The position numbers and the translations under genes are program-made. Under the pieces are notes generated by a model. It worked only from the letters and a program-made list of their open reading frames with translations, searched no databases and was not told the DNA's origin. From Lyngbya aestuarii BL J (lineage in GTDB: Bacteria; Cyanobacteriota; Cyanobacteriia; Cyanobacteriales; Microcoleaceae), in the NCBI RefSeq assembly GCF_000478195.2, contig NZ_AUZM01000045.1, positions 1-51,453 of the forward strand: a stretch of 51,453 bases of DNA, given 5' to 3'. Of the stretch, positions 1 to 9,097 are shown in pieces (position 1 is the stretch's first letter; every line of letters starts with the position of its first letter).

Positions 1-2
1 GG

Positions 3-3000
3 GTCGATCAAAATCAAGATCCAAACGCCGAACCTGACAGACGCCAAATTATTTGGTACGAACTAGCCCCCAATAGCACTAACACAAACGTTAACTTAGC
101 CCCCGAGCTAGCCGTACCTACCATTAACGGTCCGGCGATGGAAACGGCTTTGTTTAGTGAATTTATTAACCGGGGTACAGATAATATTTTCGCAAATCAA
201 GGCAATCAGGATGGAAATGTCAATAATATTGAACGGGTTGACTATATTTCTACATCAGGTTTACCGTTTCCTCAAAATCAAGAGGATCTAGATGGTATTG
301 GTTTCCTTATTTTAGAGCGGGGAGGTAATGATCCGTTCAAAATAGCAGCGATTACTGCCATTGACGAGCAAGGGAATCCGACTGCATATGGGGATTTGCT
401 CTCTTTTCCCAATAATGGTGCTGATTGGGGTATATCTGATACTAGATTTAGAGTGGTCGTTCTGCGTCAAGAAGAAGGTGAAGAAGATCTTGCCCCGACA
501 ATAGTACCCCGACTAAATGACCCGGACGCCAACATTCAAAATATTGCGGGTATTTTTGTTAGCTACGAAGATTTATTGGGTGCTAATCCTACGAGTGAGG
601 CGTTTTTTGGGTATTCTCTGTTTCCGCCGGATATTGACGCAACAAACGACTTAGTTGGACTGAGTGACTTTCCTCTAGACACCTCCGATCAACAAGGCGA
701 TGAGGCTCGGCGAGGAGGTCTAGATTTGGTGGGAGGGGGTGTTGTTTATCGAGCATCGGGGGTTAATGTTCCCCCGGAAGCTGCCGATGACACCGCAACA
801 ATAAATTCGGGAGAGACAGAAGTTTCTATTCCGGTTTTAGATAATGACATTGACCGCGATGATAGCCCAGATCCATTAAGTATTGTTTCTGGTGATATTA
901 CAGATCCAGATAACGGTACTGCGGTTCTCAACAATAACGGTACACCCGATGACACGACCGATGATGTCATTGACTATACGCCCAATCCAGGATTTAGTGG
1001 CACTGATACTTTTGAATACACCATTACTGATGGTGCTGATACTGCCACTGCAACGGTAACTGTTACCGTTAATGCTGTACCCAACGTTCCTCCAAATGCG
1101 GTAGATGATCCGGCTACAACTGATGCCGCAACACTGGTTTCTGTCGATGTTCTAGCTAACGACTCCGACCCAGATGACGGCCCAGACCCCTTAAGTATTG
1201 CTGATATTACAGATCCAGATAACGGTACTGCGGTTCTCAACAATAACGGTACACCCGCAGACACGACCGATGATTTAGTTGACTATACACCCAATGAAGG
1301 GTTTAGTGGTACTGAGACTTTTGAATACACCACTACCGACGGTGAGGATACCGATACAGCAACAGTTACAGTTACCGTTAATCCTCCACCTTCCCAACCC
1401 GTAAGCGGTACGATCTTTATCGACAACAACCTCAATAATACCCTTGACCTCGATGAGGGATTGGGTAATATTACCGTTAACTTAGTTGATGGTGATGGCA
1501 ATGTTGTCGCAACCATCGAAACTGATACCGATGGAAATTACCAATTTAATGATGTTGTTCCGGGTGACTACACCGTTGAAGTTGATACTGAAGATCCAGA
1601 TCTTCGTGAAGGCGCAACCCTAGAAACAGCTAGCACTCCTGTCACTGTTGCAGACCAACCCATAACAGATATTAACTTTGGTTTCCTCCCGGCTAATGAA
1701 CCTCCGGTTGCGGGGGATGTAACTGCTGAAACCCGGTTCAACTCTCCAACTGATCCCTTTCCTCTCGATATTACCGATCCCGATAACAACGAAGATTTAA
1801 CCACCATTGACCTTGACCCGACAACTCCAGAATTTGAAACCACTCGGGAAGTTCCAGACCAAGGAACATTTACAGTTGAAATTGTTGAGAACGAACCTCT
1901 TGTTACCTTTACACCCGCCCAAGGATTTTTGGGTTCAGCAGACCCAGTAGAAATCAACTACACAGTCCAAGATACTCGCGGTACAATTTCAGAACCTGCG
2001 GGTACAATTTCAGTTACCGTTAACCCCAATCAACCCCCTGTCGCTAACAACGTTCAAAGTGGCCAGATTTTAAACGTTAGCTCGATTCCTCTGCCCCTGT
2101 CTCCAGCAGATTTCAATGATCCTGACGGTACGGTAGAGATTGTCAGCCTAACACTACCCCCTTCTGAACAAGGATTTTTGTTGTTGGATGGTGTAGCAGT
2201 TACAGATGCAACTCAGGTAGAAAATTTAACTCCCGATCAACTTGAGAACCTGACCTTCAAGCCGAATCTGAGCTTTAGCGGAAATACTGTTTTCACCTAT
2301 ACCGTTACTGACAATGATCAGGCAATCTCCAATGTTGCAAATATAACCATTCCGGTTATTCCCTTATCTGTTCCGAGTTTTCCCCAAACTCCCGATCCGA
2401 TTACAAATTTACCTCCAGAAGCCCAAGACCTAACCGAAACTATTACCAATGATGGTACAACTGCTGAGATCCCTCAACTCCCGGCTATTGATCCTGATGG
2501 GACTGTTGAATCTTTTAATATCGTTGAACTTCCCTCCAATGGAACCTTATTTCTCGATGGTGAAGAAGTTACTGACCTCGATCAAGTTCAAAACCTCACC
2601 CCCGAACAAGCTGGACAACTGGGTTTTCAACCTGATCCGAACTTTATTGGCGAAACTAGCTTCACGTTCACAGCAACAGATAATGAGGGTGCGCTTTCCA
2701 ATGTAGGAACGGTACAGTTTATCGTTGAAGAAGATGCGGTCTTTCCACCCAATGAACCCGTTGATGATGGCGGTTGTGACTGTCCTCCATTACCCGAATT
2801 TGGGGCGCTTGATTTCCCAGACCGTCCCGATGCGGTTCCCAATCCTTCAGACATGGATCAGCCGATTATTGGTTCACAAGCCGATGAAATTTTCCGAGGA
2901 ACCGTGATCGATGACACGCTTTTTCCTGTCAGTGAAAATGCTGTGATTGTTGGCGATCAGGGAAATGATACGGTTTTTGGAAGTGATAGCGATCAACTGA

Positions 3001-3995
3001 TTTTTGGCGATCAGGGAAATGATTCTCTATTTGGAGAACAGGGTAACGATACGATTATCGGTACTGATGGTTCTGGTATTTCTGTTGGAGATGTCATTGA
3101 ACAAGATATTATTTATGGCAACGAGGGTAACGATTTACTCCAAGGTGGCCCTGGAAATGACACGATCTTCAGTGGAGAACAGGATGATTTCACTTACGGG
3201 GGTCAAGATCGCGATATCATCTTGGGAGATTTAGGCAATGATACCCTCTACGGCGATCAGGGTGATGACTCAATGTTGGGTGACACCGTAGATGAAGATG
3301 AGATTGAACCGTCACGGGGTCTTGATGGGGTAATTGACTTGATGTGGGGCGGTGCTGGCGATGACTCAATGAATGGGGGTCGCGGTAATGATACCCTCGG
3401 TGGAGGTGTTGGAAATGATGACGTTCGTGGGGGGAAAGAAGACGATCTCGTTTACGGTGAAGTTGGAAATGACCTGCTTTACGGCGATTTAGGCAATGAC
3501 CAGGTTTGTGGGGATGAGGGTAATGATACTCTCTTTGGGGATATCAACGACAATGAAACGTTTAGTGATACTCCCGGAGAAGATACGCTGTGTGGTGGGA
3601 GTGGCAACGATATTCTCTATGGAAATCAAGACCAAGATCGCCTCTGTGGAGGAACCGATAACGATACCCTCTATGGCGGTTTAGAAGAAGATACGCTTTA
3701 CGGAGAACAGGGAGATGACTGGTTGATTGGGGATGAAGCTGATGATCTCCTGTTTGGAGGAAGTGGCCGCGATCGCTTTGTTCTTTTCTCTGATGAGGGT
3801 ATTGATACGATTGGTGATTTCCAACTGGGTACTGATTTCATCGCTTTGGGTGGCGGTTTAACTTTTGAGGATTTAACGTTCTCTCAAGATGGCACCTCGA
3901 CGATTATTAGTCTCGATGATCAACAGTTAGCAATTCTCAATACTGTACAAACGAGTGCTTTAACTGAAAGTAGTTTTACTACATTCGTTAGCTAA
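3..3995 (+). CDS. Secreted Ig/cadherin-like and RTX repeat protein, 5'-truncated by window edge
   Basis: The reading frame is open from base 3, so the gene begins before the window; the ATG at 138 is internal. Order seen: an N-terminal module to about 760; two near-identical cadherin/VCBS-like modules (about 765-1070 and 1090-1385) with the pattern PPxAxDD...DPDNGT...FSGTxTFEYTxTDG; an SdrD-B-like module near 1400-1690 (GTIFIDNN, DTDGNYQF); three more Ig-like modules to about 2750; a DGGCDCPPLPEFG linker; then about 15 RTX nonapeptides (GDQGNDTLYG type) from 2930 to 3770, which bind calcium in this family. The short C-terminal cap (FVLFSDEGIDTIGDFQLG) is typical of cyanobacterial RTX proteins and probably carries the type I secretion signal. 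Likely a surface or extracellular structural/adhesion protein. No catalytic domain is visible in the part present. Unusually for RTX repeats, a few contain Cys (CGDEGND, CGGSGND). Confidence 0.85.
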   Translation, partial: VDQNQDPNAEPDRRQIIWYELAPNSTNTNVNLAPELAVPTINGPAMETALFSEFINRGTDNIFANQGNQDGNVNNIERVDYISTSGLPFPQNQEDLDGIGFLILERGGNDPFKIAAITAIDEQGNPTAYGDLLSFPNNGADWGISDTRFRVVVLRQEEGEEDLAPTIVPRLNDPDANIQNIAGIFVSYEDLLGANPTSEAFFGYSLFPPDIDATNDLVGLSDFPLDTSDQQGDEARRGGLDLVGGGVVYRASGVNVPPEAADDTATINSGETEVSIPVLDNDIDRDDSPDPLSIVSGDITDPDNGTAVLNNNGTPDDTTDDVIDYTPNPGFSGTDTFEYTITDGADTATATVTVTVNAVPNVPPNAVDDPATTDAATLVSVDVLANDSDPDDGPDPLSIADITDPDNGTAVLNNNGTPADTTDDLVDYTPNEGFSGTETFEYTTTDGEDTDTATVTVTVNPPPSQPVSGTIFIDNNLNNTLDLDEGLGNITVNLVDGDGNVVATIETDTDGNYQFNDVVPGDYTVEVDTEDPDLREGATLETASTPVTVADQPITDINFGFLPANEPPVAGDVTAETRFNSPTDPFPLDITDPDNNEDLTTIDLDPTTPEFETTREVPDQGTFTVEIVENEPLVTFTPAQGFLGSADPVEINYTVQDTRGTISEPAGTISVTVNPNQPPVANNVQSGQILNVSSIPLPLSPADFNDPDGTVEIVSLTLPPSEQGFLLLDGVAVTDATQVENLTPDQLENLTFKPNLSFSGNTVFTYTVTDNDQAISNVANITIPVIPLSVPSFPQTPDPITNLPPEAQDLTETITNDGTTAEIPQLPAIDPDGTVESFNIVELPSNGTLFLDGEEVTDLDQVQNLTPEQAGQLGFQPDPNFIGETSFTFTATDNEGALSNVGTVQFIVEEDAVFPPNEPVDDGGCDCPPLPEFGALDFPDRPDAVPNPSDMDQPIIGSQADEIFRGTVIDDTLFPVSENAVIVGDQGNDTVFGSDSDQLIFGDQGNDSLFGEQGNDTIIGTDGSGISVGDVIEQDIIYGNEGNDLLQGGPGNDTIFSGEQDDFTYGGQDRDIILGDLGNDTLYGDQGDDSMLGDTVDEDEIEPSRGLDGVIDLMWGGAGDDSMNGGRGNDTLGGGVGNDDVRGGKEDDLVYGEVGNDLLYGDLGNDQVCGDEGNDTLFGDINDNETFSDTPGEDTLCGGSGNDILYGNQDQDRLCGGTDNDTLYGGLEEDTLYGEQGDDWLIGDEADDLLFGGSGRDRFVLFSDEGIDTIGDFQLGTDFIALGGGLTFEDLTFSQDGTSTIISLDDQQLAILNTVQTSALTESSFTTFVS
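893..948 (+). repeat. 56-bp exact direct repeat, copy 1 (within the Ig-module region)
   Basis: The 56 bases here recur exactly at 1202-1257. They encode the DITDPDNGTAVLNNNGTP segment of each cadherin-like module. Identity at synonymous positions points to recent duplication or gene conversion of the module. Confidence 0.85.
1202..1257 (+). repeat. 56-bp exact direct repeat, copy 2
   Basis: Second exact copy of the unit at 893-948, one module (309 bp) downstream and in the same reading frame. Confidence 0.85.
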
Positions 3996-4010
3996 CCTGC
4001 TATCCTAGCA

Positions 4011-4060
4011 ACAGCGATCGCTCACGTTGGTTAGAATAATTGACTCAGAGCGATCGCTGT
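4011..4060 (+). terminator. Hairpin built from two HIP1 octamers, probable terminator
   Basis: A perfect 12-bp inverted repeat, ACAGCGATCGCT at 4011-4022 and AGCGATCGCTGT at 4049-4060, encloses a 26-base loop and is followed by a pyrimidine-rich run (TTTCCTCTCTTT). It begins 15 bases after the RTX stop codon. Each arm contains the cyanobacterial HIP1 octamer. The long loop makes it weaker than a textbook terminator. Confidence 0.55.
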
Positions 4061-4093
4061 TTTCCTCTCTTTAATATTGACGAGGTATCTGCT

Positions 4094-4279
4094 GTGACTC
4101 GACCTCCATATTCGCAGAAGCAAGTTTATTCCTACATTTTTGCGATTATTACAACGATTACGTTATTAGTCTGGATTCTCAGAGGTCTAGAGGTCTTGGC
4201 TTTTTTACCGGGGGTTGTGATTTGGATACTACTGATGTTATCGATCGCAATGGGAGTTCTCCGTCAGGTCAGCCGATAG
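4094..4279 (+). CDS. Small two-helix membrane protein, unknown function
   Basis: This is a 61-residue protein starting VTRPPYSQKQ at a GTG. I chose that start because a GAGG sits 8 bases upstream. A longer TTG start at 4040 would place the N-terminus inside the HIP1 hairpin. Two hydrophobic helices are visible (residues about 10-29 and 33-53) with a basic C-terminus. Proteins of this kind are common, uncharacterised cyanobacterial membrane peptides. It is isolated between a putative terminator and a long spacer. The hydrophobic pattern and ribosome binding site support expression, but I recognise no family. Confidence 0.55.
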   Translation: MTRPPYSQKQVYSYIFAIITTITLLVWILRGLEVLAFLPGVVIWILLMLSIAMGVLRQVSR

Positions 4280-5154
4280 GAAAATGCCATGATCGGCTAA
4301 TCTACCAAGATATAGATGAACATTGACTCTTTGCGATAGTATTATAGTTATAGGTAATATTGAAATCTATCCTCAGAGGTGAGGTATTATCGCCTAAAAT
4401 TTAATAATAACTGCTCTGGGGTCAATATCGACGATTGGAGGAAAACTTCTCAATCCCCGTTGACCAGACTATGAATGTACTCTGAGGGATAAAAGATTGG
4501 AAGCTAATCTTCTCTGAGATGATCAGATTGGTATTTGACTTGACCCCGCAGAAAAACCTAACTTCTGACTCAAAGTTGTTTGGGTGTAAATCAGGTAACA
4601 AGTTGTCAGCTATTACTAATAAAAGTAATGAAGTCAATAGAACTCATCAATGCCTTCGCTATTCTTGAAAAGGGTTTAGAAGTTCTAAGTATTGAGTAGA
4701 ACAAGGGTTAGGGAATGCTGACCCAGAAAACAGTACCCAAGGGCTGAAGCGAAACAATAGAAGAACTGGGAACGCTTAAAGAGAGTTCCACTGGTGTAGA
4801 TCAAGGAAAACTTGATGTAATCAGTGATGTCCACGAATCAAGCACAACAATCTTTCGTTTCTAGCAGGGAAAGTTTGTCAAAATTGTGGACTCATTGACC
4901 TGATAGTTGTAGTTTCCGGTATAATCAGCTTCTTGAAGCCCATCTTGAAATTGTTTCTGGACTCGCTGAAGTTAGTTCAAGAGTGAGATGATCAGTTTTC
5001 CAGATCGACGACGAAGGAATGACTCAGCTTTTTAGAGAACAGAAACATTTCTACTTAACTTCGCTATAAAACTCAAACAGGAACCCACAACCGTAGGTTC
5101 TAAAAAGACTTGAGTCAACAATTAAGTGTAGTTTTAGAAGAGAAAGGAGAAACA
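4280..5154. other. 875-base spacer upstream of rpsU, no gene seen
   Basis: No convincing reading frame with a ribosome binding site occurs on either strand. The longest frame (minus, 4422-4637) has no recognisable product. No tRNA-like or repeat structure was recognised, apart from a short imperfect GAACC/GGTTC hairpin near 5082-5100. The last part must contain the rpsU promoter and leader. A small RNA cannot be excluded. Confidence 0.5.
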
Positions 5155-5352
5155 ATGACCCAAGTGATCCTGGGTGAAAATGAACAACTCGAATCAGCAC
5201 TACGTCGCTTTAAGCGTGAAGTTTCAAAAGCGGGTATCTTAGCAGACGTAAGAAAGAAGCGTCACTTTGAAACCCCTCCCGAAAAGCGTAAACGTAAAGC
5301 CATTGCTAACCAGCGTCAGAGACGGGCTATGCGTAAAAAGAGGGCGTTTTAA
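5155..5352 (+). CDS. rpsU: 30S ribosomal protein bS21
   Basis: This 65-residue, strongly basic protein reads [20 protein letters not shown] at its N-terminus and ends in a Lys/Arg-rich tail ([20 protein letters not shown]). That is the bS21 signature: an N-terminal beta turn followed by two basic helices. bS21 sits on the 30S platform near the 3' end of 16S rRNA and helps translation initiation. The ATG at 5155 has an AAAGGAGA ribosome binding site just upstream; a longer in-frame start at 5110 lacks conserved sequence. The gene stands alone and converges on radA, with stop codons about 85 bases apart. Confidence 0.95.
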   Translation: MTQVILGENEQLESALRRFKREVSKAGILADVRKKRHFETPPEKRKRKAIANQRQRRAMRKKRAF

Positions 5353-5437
5353 AGAGATCACAACTGAATAATTTTTAGTTTTTCTGATCCCCTTGTTATT
5401 CTGCTAGAGAAGATGAGGGGTAGTTTGTTGTTTGTCC

Positions 5438-7132
5438 CTAAAAATCGGGGACTTCGGAGTGATCCACGGGAGAAGAACTCATCTCAGAAGAACTTGCAGG
5501 AGTTGGACTTCCCATTGTTGCGGGTTGAGAAGGGATAGATGCAATAATCGCATCCAACACCTTACCAACAGGAATAATTTGCATCCCTAAATCCGCTGGA
5601 TTTTGACCTTTCGGAATAATCGCCCGTTTAAAGCCTAATTTCGCGGCTTCTCGTAGACGTAACTCCAATTGAGAAACAGGTCGAACTTGACCTCCTAATC
5701 CCACTTCTCCGAGTAAAATGGTTCGGGGATCAACCATGCGATCGCGAAAACTCGCTACAATGGCGATCGCAATTCCCAAGTCTGCTGCGGGTTCTTCGAC
5801 TTTCAAGCCTCCGACTGAAGCCACATAAGCATCTAACTTCGACAAAGGAATTCCAACCCGTTTCTCCAAAACCGCTAAAATTTGTAGTAAACGACTACTA
5901 TCAACCCCAGTCGCCGCCCGACGTGCAGACCCAAAACTGGCTGGACTCACCAACGCTTGTAACTCCACGACAATTGGACGAGTCCCCTCCATTGAGACAA
6001 CAGTAGAGGTTCCGGGTGCAAATTCTTCTCGATTTCCTAAGAATAATTCCGATGGGTTAAGAACTTCCATTAACCCATCGGCAACCATTTCAAAAACCCC
6101 GATTTCGTGAGTCGCTCCAAAGCGATTTTTCATTGAACGAAGTAAGCGATGAGAGGCAAATCTATCCCCCTCAAAATACAAGACTGTATCGACTAAATGT
6201 TCTAAAACTCTCGGCCCTGCTAATGCCCCATCTTTGGTCACATGACCGACAACAAATAAGGTAATATTCTCTCGTTTGGCAACTTGCATCAAAGCTGAAG
6301 TACATTCTCGAACTTGAGCAACAGAACCGGGTGCAGAAGTTAAACTGGAAAAGAATATCGTTTGAATACTATCAATAATTGCTAATTGAGGTTTAAGAGA
6401 TTCTAATTCTCTCAAAATCATTTCTAAATCTGTTTCAGGAAGAAGATATAATTCTGGTTCTGTTTCTTCTTGTTTCTCAGGAGAGGAATGACCCTGATTT
6501 CCATTTGTTTTTTCAGGTTTTTCAGGCGGAGAGGAGCGCATTTTGGATTTCTGAGACTTTAATTCTTCTGTAAACGGATCACCTTCACGATCAGGGTTTG
6601 GCAAGGAAGATTCTTGCAGTTCCGAGTCGCCATTGTAAAAGTCTACATCTTCGGGTTTAGGCCCGACTCCCAAACGTTGCGATCGCAATTTCACCTGTTG
6701 TCCAGATTCTTCGGCAGAAACATACAAAACCCGAGTTCTTTGAGACAGAGTATTCGCTACCTGTAACAGTAAAGTTGATTTTCCAATTCCCGGTTCTCCC
6801 CCAATTAAAACTAAAGAACCCGGTACAATTCCGCCCCCTAAGACCCGATCCAGTTCTCCATATCCCGAAGACATTCTAGACTGAGTTTGATCCGCAATTT
6901 GAGAGAGTTTAAAAGAAGATCGAGGTTGTCCTTTCGAGGACGAATTCACAGAAGTGGCATCTTGATCTTCGTTTAAGCTACTCCAACTAAATCGCTGTAG
7001 AGAAGGTGAAGTTTGGGTTTCAATTTGTTCTTCTAAAGAGTTCCAAGCGTGACAACTCGGACATCTGCCAAAATATTGAGGAAATTCGGCTCCACATTCG
7101 TGACAAACATATTGAATTCGCTGCTTTGGCAT
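5438..7132 (-). CDS. radA: DNA repair protein RadA (Sms)
   Basis: RadA is a RecA-related ATPase that promotes branch migration and processing of recombination intermediates. In order: a C4 zinc finger (CHECGAEF...CPSCHAWN, residues about 10-30), a Walker A motif GGEPGIGKSTLL (about 112-123), a Walker B region LAIIDSIQT, the RadA-specific KNRFG motif, and a C-terminal Lon-protease-like domain (SVGGLKVEEPAADL, LLGEVGLGGQVRPV). At 564 residues it is about 60-100 longer than most homologues. The excess is a low-complexity, charged linker (about 173-235, rich in Glu, Lys, Pro and Ser) between the NTPase strands, and a Ser/Pro-rich tail. The ATG start encodes MPKQRIQYVC. The gene converges with rpsU and is divergent from rpaB across a 465-base spacer. 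Confidence 0.95.
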   Translation of the reverse strand: MPKQRIQYVCHECGAEFPQYFGRCPSCHAWNSLEEQIETQTSPSLQRFSWSSLNEDQDATSVNSSSKGQPRSSFKLSQIADQTQSRMSSGYGELDRVLGGGIVPGSLVLIGGEPGIGKSTLLLQVANTLSQRTRVLYVSAEESGQQVKLRSQRLGVGPKPEDVDFYNGDSELQESSLPNPDREGDPFTEELKSQKSKMRSSPPEKPEKTNGNQGHSSPEKQEETEPELYLLPETDLEMILRELESLKPQLAIIDSIQTIFFSSLTSAPGSVAQVRECTSALMQVAKRENITLFVVGHVTKDGALAGPRVLEHLVDTVLYFEGDRFASHRLLRSMKNRFGATHEIGVFEMVADGLMEVLNPSELFLGNREEFAPGTSTVVSMEGTRPIVVELQALVSPASFGSARRAATGVDSSRLLQILAVLEKRVGIPLSKLDAYVASVGGLKVEEPAADLGIAIAIVASFRDRMVDPRTILLGEVGLGGQVRPVSQLELRLREAAKLGFKRAIIPKGQNPADLGMQIIPVGKVLDAIIASIPSQPATMGSPTPASSSEMSSSPVDHSEVPDF

Positions 7133-7597
7133 TGCTTAAAATCAATTGATGTAGACAGGTTGAACGTTCAAGTTTAAAATGGACTCGATCTTCACACAAT
7201 CGCAAATCAATCAGACGGGGGCTATTTGTGAAGTCCATTAATCGAGACTGAAAAGCAATAACTCCTGCTCAAAGCTGAGTTCAAGGATAAAAAGAATCTA
7301 AAGTTCTCGTCGCTTCTAATTTTACCGGGAAATCCAACTCTCTAGTTATTTGTTCCTAGACTCGATGAGCAGATGGGGTTTGTGCTGGCTATACCCTTAA
7401 GCTAAGTTACACTGAGAGAATTCTTGCAGGTTCTATTAATGATAGGGTAAAAAAATCAACATATTTGTCAAACAAAGTGTGATTACACGACAATCTACTC
7501 TGTTGTAGACTTGAGTTTCCGTTTTCACGGTGAGCGAGTCTGGGTAGGGTTCTATCAAAAAAGCCGCTGAATGTAACAAAGGGATTGGTGAAGTCAA
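7133..7597. other. 465-base divergent promoter region between radA and rpaB
   Basis: This holds the promoters for radA (minus) and rpaB (plus). No credible gene is seen; frames overlapping here are shadows of radA or rpaB. I could not assign exact -35/-10 boxes. A GTAACA motif near 7574 resembles one half of an RpaB HLR1 direct repeat, but the second half is not clear. Confidence 0.5.
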
Positions 7598-8329
7598 TTG
7601 GAAAATCATAAAGAAAAAATACTGGTTGTTGATGATGAAGCAAGTATCCGTCGGATTCTAGAGACTCGTCTCTCGATGATTGGTTATGATGTGGTGACTG
7701 CCGCTGATGGAGAAGAAGCTTTAGAGACTTTTCGCAAAACAGAACCCGATTTGGTGGTTTTGGATGTGATGATGCCTAAACTAGATGGTTATGGGGTCTG
7801 TCAAGAGTTACGAAAAGAATCGGATATTCCCATCATTATGCTAACGGCTTTGGGAGATGTCGCGGATCGGATTACGGGACTTGAATTAGGGGCTGATGAT
7901 TATGTTGTCAAACCCTTTTCTCCGAAAGAACTAGAGGCGAGAATTCGCTCGGTATTACGTCGGATTGACAAAGATGGGGCTTCTGGGATTCCCAGTTCAG
8001 GAGTCATCCAAGTTACCACGATTAGAATTGACACGAACAAACGTCAAGTCTACAAGGGCGATGAACGGATTCGTCTGACGGGAATGGAGTTTAGTCTTTT
8101 GGAGTTGTTGGTTAGTCGTTCGGGTGAACCGTTTTCCCGCTCGGAAATTTTACAGGAAGTTTGGGGATATACCCCTGAACGTCATGTCGATACGCGGGTT
8201 GTGGATGTTCACATCTCTCGCTTGAGAGCCAAATTAGAAGAAGACCCCAGTAATCCCGAATTGATTCTGACTGCACGAGGTACGGGTTATCTGTTTCAAC
8301 GTATTATAGAACCAGGAGAAGTCGGATAA
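7598..8329 (+). CDS. rpaB: OmpR-family response regulator RpaB
   Basis: This is a 243-residue two-domain regulator. The receiver domain shows the acidic pocket (VVDDEAS), the phospho-Asp in LVVLDVMMPKLDGYG, the Thr in MLTALGD and the Lys in DDYVVKPFSPKEL. The winged-helix DNA-binding domain covers about 130-235 (LTGMEFSLLELL, HVDTRVVDVHISRLRAKLE, TARGTGYLF). The close match to the cyanobacterial/plastid Ycf27 group identifies RpaB, which with the kinase NblS (Hik33) controls high-light and photosystem genes through HLR1 boxes. The start is a TTG (MENHKEKILVVDD), as conservation begins exactly there; a GGTGAAG lies upstream. The next gene is the complex C assembly protein. Confidence 0.95.
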   Translation: MENHKEKILVVDDEASIRRILETRLSMIGYDVVTAADGEEALETFRKTEPDLVVLDVMMPKLDGYGVCQELRKESDIPIIMLTALGDVADRITGLELGADDYVVKPFSPKELEARIRSVLRRIDKDGASGIPSSGVIQVTTIRIDTNKRQVYKGDERIRLTGMEFSLLELLVSRSGEPFSRSEILQEVWGYTPERHVDTRVVDVHISRLRAKLEEDPSNPELILTARGTGYLFQRIIEPGEVG

Positions 8330-8416
8330 TCATAGATTGAACCGCAGGATATCGGAGAAATTTCTGGCTCAACTATCGATTAATGGGATTCTTCTGTGTT
8401 ACTGATCACGGAAAAG

Positions 8417-9070
8417 ATGGCTAAATCTGACCCCAATCGAGTGTTAAGACTTCTGCCGATAGTCGCGGGCGGATTGGGAGGGACGTTGTTGTTGGTGAAT
8501 CGTATTCTCACCCCGCAGATATTGGCCTCACAAGCGCGTTCTGATGCATTAGGAGTTATTTTGAGTGCCGTCCTGATTTTGACGGGCTTACTGTGGCAAC
8601 AAGTTCAACCCAAACCTCCCGATACTGTTGATTTGATTGGGGAAACTGGATTTGAGTTTCAACCTGATTTGTCTGATGTGGTGAAAACGGAATTGGCTTG
8701 GGCTACTCATCTGCTATTAACGAATACGGTCACTCGCTCAGTTGTTGTTTATTATCAAGGTCAAGTCTTGCTGCGACGGGGGGTTTTGGGCAAAAATCCC
8801 CAAGTTCAACCGGGGGCTATTGTGCAACGAGTTTTAAAAACACAAAAGCCTATTTATTTGGTGAAACTTGATCTTTATCCCGGACGAATTGAGTTTGATT
8901 ATTTACCGGAAAATACGCAAGGAGTTATTTGTCAACCGTTAGGTGATCAAGGGGTTTTAATCTTGGGGGCGAATGCACCTCGGAGTTATACCCAACAAGA
9001 TGAAAATTGGGTTGAAGGAATTGCAGATAAACTGGAAAATACCCTCGGTCAATCCTTGACTAAAAAGTAA
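8417..9070 (+). CDS. Cofactor assembly of complex C subunit B (CCB) family protein
   Basis: This is a protein of about 217 residues with two N-terminal transmembrane helices (RLLPIVAGGLGGTLLLVN, about 10-28, and ALGVILSAVLILTGLLW, about 43-60) followed by a soluble alpha/beta domain with a GAF-like hydrophobic pattern. It resembles the cyanobacterial relatives of chloroplast CCB2/CCB4, which attach haem c' (ci) to cytochrome b6. I therefore infer a role in cytochrome b6f maturation at the thylakoid. The ATG (MAKSDPNRV) has a GGAAAAG just upstream; a GTG at 8396 in the same frame is an alternative. The position directly after rpaB is consistent with light-regulated photosynthetic function. Confidence 0.75.
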   Translation: MAKSDPNRVLRLLPIVAGGLGGTLLLVNRILTPQILASQARSDALGVILSAVLILTGLLWQQVQPKPPDTVDLIGETGFEFQPDLSDVVKTELAWATHLLLTNTVTRSVVVYYQGQVLLRRGVLGKNPQVQPGAIVQRVLKTQKPIYLVKLDLYPGRIEFDYLPENTQGVICQPLGDQGVLILGANAPRSYTQQDENWVEGIADKLENTLGQSLTKK

Positions 9071-9097
9071 TTATTGAAATTTTAGACTTTAACCCCA

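Noticed and set aside
746-1957. Long minus-strand frames opposite the RTX/Ig gene
   Set aside because: They mirror the repeated Asp/Thr-rich codons of the real gene, have no ribosome binding sites and give repetitive Ser/Val sequence.
2449-3684. Small plus-strand frames inside the RTX gene
   Set aside because: They lie in alternative frames of a clearly coding repeat region and match no family.
4422-4637. 71-codon minus-strand frame in the spacer before rpsU
   Set aside because: No ribosome binding site, no recognisable domain, unusual composition.
7407-7643. Minus-strand frame opposite the rpaB start
   Set aside because: It overlaps the conserved rpaB N-terminus and has no family resemblance.
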